DNA of 16,556 nucleotides from Pinguiococcus pyrenoidosus (taxonomy: Eukaryota; Sar; Pinguiophyceae; Pinguiochrysidales; Pinguiochrysidaceae), in contig JAAMXY010001769.1 in NCBI GenBank assembly GCA_019677205.1, positions 1 through 16,556 on the forward strand, given 5' to 3'. Both the position numbers and the translations under genes were made by a program. Within the stretch, counting starts at the first letter, position 1. The number at the start of each line of letters is the position of its first letter. Below the pieces are notes generated by a model that was not told the DNA's origin, ran no database searches, and was given only the letters and a program-made list of their open reading frames with translations. Positions 10,663 to 16,556 of this stretch are shown here, in pieces.

Positions 10663-10679
10663 GCATGCATGCATGCATG
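10663..10679 (+). repeat. (GCAT)n microsatellite
   Basis: Four consecutive GCAT units, self-complementary. Nothing more can be said from sequence. Confidence 0.8.
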
Positions 10680-10798
10680 GCTGGTCTTTGCTTTGCTTGC
10701 GCAGCTCAAGCCACCGACAACACCGCACCCAAGCAAGCCGCACTCCTAACCCTAGCACTTCCAAGCAAGTCAACGCACCAAAGCAACGCAACATCGTA

Positions 10799-10830
10799 GC
10801 TAGCTAGGAGCTAGCTAGGAGCTAGCTAGG
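10799..10830 (+). repeat. Three tandem copies of GCTAGCTAGGA
   Basis: An 11-base unit repeated three times, the last copy losing its final base. Each unit contains the palindrome GCTAGC, so the array could form small hairpins or bind a dimeric factor; that is speculation. Confidence 0.85.
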
Positions 10831-10886
10831 CAGAGCGACAAACCGTCTCGCTCGTCGGCGCCTTGGCCAAGCGAGAGCGAGCCAAA

Positions 10887-10949
10887 AGCGCTTGGCGCAA
10901 AGCAAGGAAAGGCGCCAAGCGCTTGAGCGCTTGAGCGCTTGGCGCAAAA
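10887..10949. repeat. Inverted repeat cluster on AGCGCTTGGCGC
   Basis: Arms 10912-10923 and 10934-10945 are perfect 12-base inverted copies separated by 10 bases that themselves repeat GAGCGCTT. A further direct copy of AGCGCTTGGCGCAAA lies at 10887-10901. The cluster sits between two divergent genes and could be a stem-loop or a multi-site factor-binding element (inference). Confidence 0.8.
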
Positions 10950-11662
10950 GAATTTGGACGGGTGGGCAGGATCGGAATCTGGTTTGCAGCGCGCGGAGAC
11001 TGTGGCCGGGGCGAGCGCTATGCCCCTTGATATCACGCACGACGCCCGGGTGCCGTGGGAAAACGGTGGCGCTGTCACCCCATCGAATCGCGACGGAGCG
11101 TGCGTTTTCCACGTATCGGATCGCTGGCTGGCGCCAGCTCGACCAATGCGAAGGCGCGAGATCCGCGCACGCGAGGCATTTTGAAACCCGACTTCCGCTC
11201 AAATGATTCTAGTTCGCTATTGTTTGGCGCCTATTGGTCGCTGCAGATGAACGCTCCAAGTGCGGCGCGCTGTGGTTGGCCAGCCAATTGTTTCCTGGCG
11301 CGTTTGGCTTGGCAGCTTCGCCTTGTTCGAACACACGAGCACTGGAACGCATGGACTTCATAGGCCCTCCCACCGGCACACCTCCCAACACCTGCAACAC
11401 CTAGTAGCTGGGCGGGCGTCGATGCGGACTTAGCGCCGTCTCATCGACGCGCGCTCGCCACCGAAACGCGCGACACCCGTCTCGCATCCTTTCCCACGAG
11501 GTTGCGCCGCGCGAGGAGGCGAGACAGACGGCACTGCGAGGGCGTCGCGCGCTCGCGGACGCATGTGCCCGAGTGGGCCGCACCCGAACATGGCATCGAG
11601 TGCGCAGCTGTGAGTGCGGATCACGCGCCCAGTGCGCCAGCGGAGGCACGTCCGTTGCGAGA

Positions 11663-14461
11663 ATGAGGGCGGAAGAGACGCCCATGGAGGAGGAGGTGTG
11701 GCGGCTCAGCTCCGTGGACGACCTGTCCTTCACGTCGGTTGAGCAGCGCTCCACGCGCCGCATCGACCGCGCGCCCGGCCCCGAGGAAGAGGACAGCTTC
11801 GACGAGGTGGACTTGCCTCCTCGCAAGGCGGAGAAGGCCAAATCGGCGCCGGAGACGCTGCGCAGCATGCACTTGGAAATCGAAGACAACAAGATCATGC
11901 GCGTGCCCAACATGAGCATGATGCTGCATCACGAACGAGAGCTCAACAAGTTCCTCCACAACGTCCAGGAGAACCCCGCGCACTTCGCGTCCTTCGTTGG
12001 CGAGTGCCGCGTGGCCAGCGACCGCCACAACGCCCAGTACGAGCCGCCAGACGACGTTACGGGCATCGAGGGAGACGTGCAGGACGAGTTTCGGATCGAG
12101 AAGCAGATCGCCGCGACGCGCTTCGCTCGGGTGTTCTACGCCATGCGGCTCCAAGACCGCTTCCCATGCGCCCTGAAGCAGCTGCGGAGGATGCCGCGCC
12201 TCGTGCGCAGACGGCCCACGGACGCCCGGACGTACAACAACGGCGGCGACTGGCTGGGCCAGTACAGCTTCCTGGAGAACCACACCATCATGGCGGAGAT
12301 CAATCGCCTGCGCGAGATCGAGCACGCCAACATCATCAGCGTCTTCGACGCCTTTGAGGAGCACGACTTCCTCAACATCGTGTCCGAGTGGTGCGCGGGA
12401 GGTAGCCTGGCCTACAAGCTGCTGAACCTGGCACGCCGACGCTCCACGCTCGACGAGCGCACGGTGTGGGCGTACTTCTCGCAGATCTGCGCCGGCGTGG
12501 AGCATCTGCACGACAAGGACCTGTACCACCTTAACCTCCGCCCCGCCAACGTGCTGTTCAACAGCCAGGGGCAGATCAAGATATCCGACCTCGGCGTCCA
12601 TGCCCTGGAGCGCCGCGTGTACACTGGCTTGCAGAATGACGTGATCGGACAGGAGATCGATGCGCTGTGCGGCATCTGTCCGGAGATCCTCGGTGACTTC
12701 CTAAAGGAAATAGAGGAGCGATCGTTCTGCAACTCGGAGACCGAGCTGTCCACAGGCGTCACCATCTCCGCAGCCAAGGCTGCCGCCGGCGATGCCTGGG
12801 CGCTCGGGAGCATCCTGTACGAGATGGCCGAGCTGCGCCCTCCGTTCTTGTTCCCCGGGATGCAGGGCAATCCCCTCGCACTGGTGCGAACGAGTCTGAG
12901 GATGCCAGCCACGCTGGGCATGAGCAACATCTACACGAAGCGTGTCCCCATGCTGGTGGAGCGGCTGCTCATCAGCCGCAGCGTGGATCGCATGGGCGTC
13001 CGCGCCGCCGCGCAGGCGGCGCTGAAGGCGTGCTGCGACGAGAACGAGAGCTTCTACCAGCTGCTCATGACCACGAAGAACACCTACGACAGTCCGAAAT
13101 ACGCGGACATGAACCGGAATCCGTGGGCGGGGGCCGGGCTGGCGTCCCGCGTCGCGGAGGCCTTCGGCGAGGGCACCATCACCTCGGGCGAGGACATCCT
13201 CCACTTGGACAGCCCCGACAGCGACGTGCAGTCGGCGACGGGACAGGATGGAATAAACTCACCTGATCCCGTCATAAACTCGGCGGAGTTCGAGCAGCTG
13301 TGCAGTGCCCTCGAGGATCCTTCAGATGAGATCGAGAACTTGGCCGGAATTGAGCAGATGAATAGCTTTGCAAGCGCTGACTTAGACGGCGCTGGGGCTG
13401 GGAGCGCGATTCACTTTGACATGCCAAGCTGGATGAGCCACCTGAACGTGCCCGCGGACTCGCCGCAGCTTGGGATCGCCTCCTCCATTCACGGCGACGC
13501 CCGGCCGGCGCAGCCGAGCTTCGTGGGCGTCCAGCCTGACTTGATCTTCGGGAGCACGGCGATTGCGCGACCGCAGGTCACCGACAGGGATGCATTGATC
13601 GGATCCGGTCTGGCCGCCAGGAGACCCCGGTCGCTTCGCCTGCCGAACGAGCGAAGGTACAACATGACCGCCGAACAAGGCTCGGAGGCGAAGACCCCCC
13701 TCGCCATGTTTGCCCAGCCGGCGCCCATCAACACCGCGGTCACGAGGAGCGTGGACATGGGATACTACCCGCAGCAGCGCTTCCAGACCCCGGAAGGCAG
13801 TGGCAGCGGGACGTCGACGCCAAGCCGCAGAAAGAGGCAGCACAATCCGCTCTCCCCGGAGCAGAACCATTCGCCGCCGCCCGTCATGCTTGTCGACGCC
13901 GGCCGGACGCACTCGGAGCCGTCGCTCTTTAATCCGCGTCGGAGGGGCTCCCCCAGCGCTTGGCGGATGAACCGCAGGCCGACGCCGCCCCGGCACTCCG
14001 CGCTAGGTGGACTGGAGTACGACAGGCGTTCCCGGAATGGCACGCCGACGCACAGCCTCAGCCAGCTTTCCCTCATGAGCGAAGGTAAGAAGAGCGTGCG
14101 CGTGCCGTATGCGCCAAGATGCTTCGAAAGAGATACTGACATGCTGTCTCTCTCTCTGTGTCTCTCTGTCTCTGTCTCTCTCTCTCTTCCCCTTCTTTCC
14201 CCTGCAGAGCCGGTGTCCATGGTGTCTAGTCCCGGCAAGCGGCGGAGGCAGGACCGGCAGAAGTATGTCCATCCGCTGCACGCGTCTGGCGTCGAGCCTC
14301 TGACGCTTGCGAGCCCCGCCGCTCGGTCCAGCCGAACCTACAAGCCTGATCTGATTGAGGAGGCCCAGTTTGAGGAGTTTGCCAGGGCCTTGCGCAACAA
14401 TCGCGGCTCACTGCCCCAACACCGAGGGTTCGGAGAATCGAGACGACAGTCGTGGAACTGA
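11663..14461 (+). CDS. Ser/Thr protein-kinase-like protein, probable pseudokinase
   Basis: Proposed exons are 11663-14084 and 14208-14461, giving 891 residues. The ATG at 11663 is the first in frame; the frame stays open upstream only from a non-ATG codon. The kinase domain spans about residues 141-470. Seen: ATP-site Lys172 in ALKQL, probable helix-C Glu212, DLG at 309-311, and Asp377 in the DAWALGSILYEM subdomain. Odd: the glycine loop (150-155) has no glycine (AATRFA), and the catalytic loop reads HLNLRPANVLF, with Asn291 in place of the catalytic Asp. The stretch between Lys172 and Glu212 and the activation segment are both longer than usual. General layout resembles NEK- or WEE-type kinases, but I cannot assign a subfamily. 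The N-terminal 140 residues are acidic; the C-terminal 420 are Ser/Pro-rich and basic with no domain I recognise, ending in a short helix (QFEEFARALRNN). It is likely a regulatory or scaffold pseudokinase (inference). Very high third-position GC supports coding. Confidence 0.85.
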   Translation: MRAEETPMEEEVWRLSSVDDLSFTSVEQRSTRRIDRAPGPEEEDSFDEVDLPPRKAEKAKSAPETLRSMHLEIEDNKIMRVPNMSMMLHHERELNKFLHNVQENPAHFASFVGECRVASDRHNAQYEPPDDVTGIEGDVQDEFRIEKQIAATRFARVFYAMRLQDRFPCALKQLRRMPRLVRRRPTDARTYNNGGDWLGQYSFLENHTIMAEINRLREIEHANIISVFDAFEEHDFLNIVSEWCAGGSLAYKLLNLARRRSTLDERTVWAYFSQICAGVEHLHDKDLYHLNLRPANVLFNSQGQIKISDLGVHALERRVYTGLQNDVIGQEIDALCGICPEILGDFLKEIEERSFCNSETELSTGVTISAAKAAAGDAWALGSILYEMAELRPPFLFPGMQGNPLALVRTSLRMPATLGMSNIYTKRVPMLVERLLISRSVDRMGVRAAAQAALKACCDENESFYQLLMTTKNTYDSPKYADMNRNPWAGAGLASRVAEAFGEGTITSGEDILHLDSPDSDVQSATGQDGINSPDPVINSAEFEQLCSALEDPSDEIENLAGIEQMNSFASADLDGAGAGSAIHFDMPSWMSHLNVPADSPQLGIASSIHGDARPAQPSFVGVQPDLIFGSTAIARPQVTDRDALIGSGLAARRPRSLRLPNERRYNMTAEQGSEAKTPLAMFAQPAPINTAVTRSVDMGYYPQQRFQTPEGSGSGTSTPSRRKRQHNPLSPEQNHSPPPVMLVDAGRTHSEPSLFNPRRRGSPSAWRMNRRPTPPRHSALGGLEYDRRSRNGTPTHSLSQLSLMSEGKKSVRVPYAPRCFERDTDMLSLSLCLSVSVSLSLPLLSPAEPVSMVSSPGKRRRQDRQKYVHPLHASGVEPLTLASPAARSSRTYKPDLIEEAQFEEFARALRNNRGSLPQHRGFGESRRQSWN
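14085..14207 (+). other. Pyrimidine-rich 123-base intron in the kinase-like gene, in frame if retained
   Basis: The donor is GAAG|GTAAGA and the acceptor CCTGCAG at 14201-14207, with a CTGAC branch-like site in the first half and a long (TC)n tract between. Its length is divisible by three and it has no in-frame stop, so retention adds 41 codons, including a Leu/Ser run. The strong splice signals favour removal. Confidence 0.85.
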
Positions 14462-14664
14462 GTACCCCTCCCCCCCCCTCCCCCCTTCGCGGCTTGTTCT
14501 CCCTCCATGAATTGAGACAACTGTGGCCTTGTTTGGCCGGTGGGTTCTTGCTTGGCTTGGACTGCTTTGAGACGTACGTTGCTTGCCGAGTGAGTTGTAT
14601 GTAATACTAGATGTTCGACGCAGCAAGGTGTCTGAAATACTAAGTGCTGCCCCCTCTGGGAACA
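14462..14664. other. Convergent intergenic gap with poly-C tract
   Basis: About 200 bases between the stops of the kinase-like and glycosyltransferase genes. A C-rich tract at 14464-14487 begins right after the kinase stop. I see no gene and no clear AATAAA signal. Confidence 0.5.
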
Positions 14665-16099
14665 CTATGCCTTCGATTTCGGTTTGTGCTTGCGCTTGCG
14701 CGTGCAGTTGCTCCTGCTTCCCCAGCTCCGAAGGCAAAGTGCACTAGCGCAAACCGCGACAACTAGAAGCAGGACTGCACTCGACACGCCGTAGAGAAGG
14801 ACGCGGTTCTCCTGGCCGCGCAGCTCCTCCCTGCTTGTCCTGGCAGGCAAGGAACGTATGTTGAGCGCTGAGCAAGGAATCGGCCGCGTCTTATGCCGGG
14901 CTCAAGCAGCCCAGCAAGCACAGGCTGGAGCTCTTACGTTCTGGCGCATGTGTCTTCTACGGAGACGCCGAGTCGTTCCAGCTTGAAGAGAGCCCAGCCT
15001 CGCCAGGATTGGGTGTCTCGGCAGTAGTCGTTGTCATAGCTCCCCACGAACTTGCTCACAACACCATCCACGAAAGCTTTGCCGTAGGCCTCACACCTGG
15101 CCCCGCTGATGTGGGTGAAGCACGTGGGCGACGCAGCCGCCGCGGCATCCGACTCTCCGGCCTCCTCGCGCAAGAAGGAGTCTCCGTTGACGAGCGGGCC
15201 GACCATGTGATTTCTGCGTTCCACGATGCTCGTGTCGTCGGTGTTCCACTGCTCCTGCTGGATGTCAAGGCGCTTCCCCACGGCTTTCATGAAGCTGATG
15301 CGGTCCAGGTAGTCGTCCTGGGTGAACTCCCCGCGCCAGTCGTTCAGCAGACCTTCGCTGTACCCTCGACGGAGGATAAAGCTGCCGAGGTGGACCTGAT
15401 GGTTTCCAGATTGTTCATGTTTCGGGCGAGCGAGGGAAGGGCAGATTGCGAGTAAGCATTTGCGTGCGAGAAGGAACGACATGGCGGTATCTCGTAGGCA
15501 TTGCTTGTCAAAGGGTCTTGGCAGTACTTACAAAGCTGCCGGGGGTCCATCTGGCTCGGATGCCCATCGTCGGCTCCCAACTTGCTTCTACAAGGTTTGT
15601 ATGGAGAAACGCCGGTACGCAATTTGCTGTCGCAGAATGAAGTGGGAGGTTAGGCCGTCCAAAGAGGAAAGCCGGAGGCCCGTTGGGTGTTTTCTGGACA
15701 CCTTGCGTCGTGATGATATCGCTATCGATGAACACCACGTACTCCACGTGCGGCGGAAGGAGCTTGAGGAGCTCCGTCTTCAGCATGCGACTCAGCGTGC
15801 GCTTGTACTTGGGATTCCGCAGGTTCTGCTCCAGCGACGTCTCGGGCGACGTCGTCTCCAGAATGTGCGTCCTGTTGTCCGCGAAGTCGTAGCATGCGGG
15901 GTGGTCCGTCACCACGAACACATCCCCAGAGTAGCCTCCCACATCTCTCAGCGTTTCTAAACGTTTGAAGGCGGTGAGACATGGTATCGCACATGTTCGA
16001 CGGCCCTTTGAGGGTGTCACCGATGGCGTAGTTCGCATAGGGACGGAGAGCGTTGGGCCCGATGGCGATCAATGCGAAAGCGATGCTTGGGCCGCTCAT
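14665..16099 (-). CDS. GT8-like glycosyltransferase with C-terminal membrane anchor
   Basis: Proposed minus-strand exons are 16099-16021, 15956-15702, 15626-15532, 15395-14938 and 14839-14665, giving 353 residues with matching phases. The N-terminal part (AIGPNALRPYANYAI then ETLRDVGGYSGD) and VFVVTD look like the nucleotide-sugar-binding start of a GT-A fold; DSD at residues 104-106 (VVFIDSDI) is the expected metal/nucleotide-sugar motif; HLGSFILRRGYSEG near residue 145 fits the acceptor-side strand of GT8-like enzymes. The last exon encodes a hydrophobic segment at about 309-332 and a basic tail. Exon 4 would otherwise stop at TAA 14936-14934, but that TAA is part of a GTAAGA donor (AC|GTAAGA), and splicing to TGCCAG at 14845-14840 continues in frame. 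Intron 2 (15701-15627) has CTAAC and a pyrimidine tract. No signal peptide precedes the catalytic part, so an upstream exon may be missing; an alternative acceptor CTCCAG lies just upstream of the ATG. Sugar donor and acceptor cannot be named. Confidence 0.7.
14840..14937 (-). other. Last intron of the glycosyltransferase gene; its donor contains an in-frame stop
   Basis: On the minus strand exon 4 reads AGA AC|GTAAGA. Unspliced, ACG TAA ends the protein at 295 residues without the anchor; spliced, it reads into the membrane segment for 353 residues. The acceptor is TTGCCTGCCAG. The intron is 98 bases. Confidence 0.7.
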
Positions 16100-16556
16100 G
16101 CCGCCTCCGCGCGAATCTTCACTTCTGGAGCTTCAAGGGCGTAGCGGTGCTTGAACTTTCCCCCCGAAGCCCTCGAAAGACAAAAAGCACCCAAAGCTTC
16201 CTGCATTCCCGAGGCGCCCAGTGGCCTGTGTCGAAGGAGTCGGACAGCTAAGGGAGGAAGAGGAAGAAAAGTGAAGGAAAAGAGGAAAATCCCCCAAAAA
16301 AAGGGAAATGAAATGGAACATGATGAAGCATTTTTGAGGAGAAGGAGAGATCGAAAGATCCCGAGACCGGTGGACAGAGACAGACAGGTGCGAAGGACAG
16401 ATACGGTGGAGCGAGGATCAGCTGATGGAAGTGCCTTTCTCAAAACCAATCACGCCCGCATGTAGTGTGAATGCGTTTCATCGTGGGCTTGCCCAGTTTC
16501 AAGCGAGTTGTCAGGAAACCGGAAACCTGAAACGGCGCGAGTTCGGCGGTTCGGCG
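16100..16556 (-). promoter_or_regulatory. Upstream region of the glycosyltransferase gene with strong pyrimidine tract
   Basis: On the minus strand, about 16325-16248 is almost all pyrimidine and ends in CTTCCTCCCTTAG, which looks like a 3' splice site. A further possible acceptor, CTCCAG, lies about 30 bases before the ATG at 16099, after which the ATG frame is open. This suggests a 5' untranslated intron or an unseen upstream exon that could supply a signal peptide. A separate open frame ends at a TGA overlapping the ATG (ATGA). No other gene is supported. Confidence 0.4.

Larger units (their letters stand above)
10092..11662. other. Divergent intergenic region, about 1.57 kb, repeat-rich
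   Basis: This region separates the divergent deacetylase-like and kinase-like genes and probably holds both promoters. It contains an AT-rich island at about 10258-10335, short tandem repeats at 10471-10540, 10663-10679 and 10799-10830, and an inverted-repeat cluster at 10887-10949. Plus-strand open frames here (for example 10385-10807) translate to repeat-derived, low-information protein with no domain, so I call no gene. A short 5' leader of the kinase gene is likely in the last 100-200 bases. Confidence 0.5.

Noticed and set aside
10385-10807. 140-codon plus-strand open frame in the intergenic region
   Set aside because: Its sequence is derived from the local tandem repeats, it has no domain, and its codon use is unlike the real exons.
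11621-12601. 326-codon minus-strand open frame
   Set aside because: Antisense shadow of the kinase domain, which has conserved motifs on the plus strand.
1-16556. Bacterial features: operons, CRISPR, insertion sequences, tRNA or rRNA
   Set aside because: Spliced genes and eukaryotic chromatin and kinase domains rule out a bacterial reading; I saw no spaced repeat array, transposase or structural RNA.

Overview
The window looks like nuclear DNA from a GC-rich eukaryote, probably a unicellular alga or other protist; I cannot place it more precisely. Coding regions are interrupted by short GT-AG introns of about 64 to 300 bases, several with CTAAC- or CTGAC-like branch points 20-30 bases before the acceptor. 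There are no operon-style gene clusters, ribosome binding sites, tRNAs or rRNAs. All exon structures below are mine, built by reading across matching splice phases and conserved motifs; none is confirmed by transcripts.

Layout. (1) 205-3048, plus strand: a five-exon gene for a protein with five tandem copies of a Cys/His module I do not recognise, followed by helical segments; its 3' end is uncertain. (2) 3231-10091, minus strand: a four-exon gene for a predicted 2206-residue chromatin protein. Its histone deacetylase fold is split by about 1,200 residues carrying three helix-turn-helix-like repeats, a SANT/Myb-like segment and a PHD finger. Most catalytic residues of the deacetylase are replaced. 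(3) 10092-11662: a repeat-rich divergent intergenic region. (4) 11663-14461, plus strand: a two-exon gene for a Ser/Thr protein-kinase-like protein that lacks the catalytic Asp (HLN instead of HRD) and the glycine loop, so probably a pseudokinase. (5) 14665-16099, minus strand: a five-exon gene for a GT8-like glycosyltransferase with a DSD motif and a C-terminal membrane anchor reached only by splicing across an in-frame stop. (6) 16100-16556: upstream sequence with a strong pyrimidine tract on the minus strand, possibly an upstream intron or exon.

Genes 1/2 and 4/5 are convergent pairs separated by about 200 bases; genes 2 and 4 are divergent. Nothing shows the four genes act in one pathway. 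Two of them have enzyme folds that appear to have lost catalysis, which suggests scaffold or reader roles. The strongest candidates for undescribed biology are the Cys/His module family with its repeated intron position, and the split, degenerate deacetylase fused to PHD, SANT and HTH-like domains.
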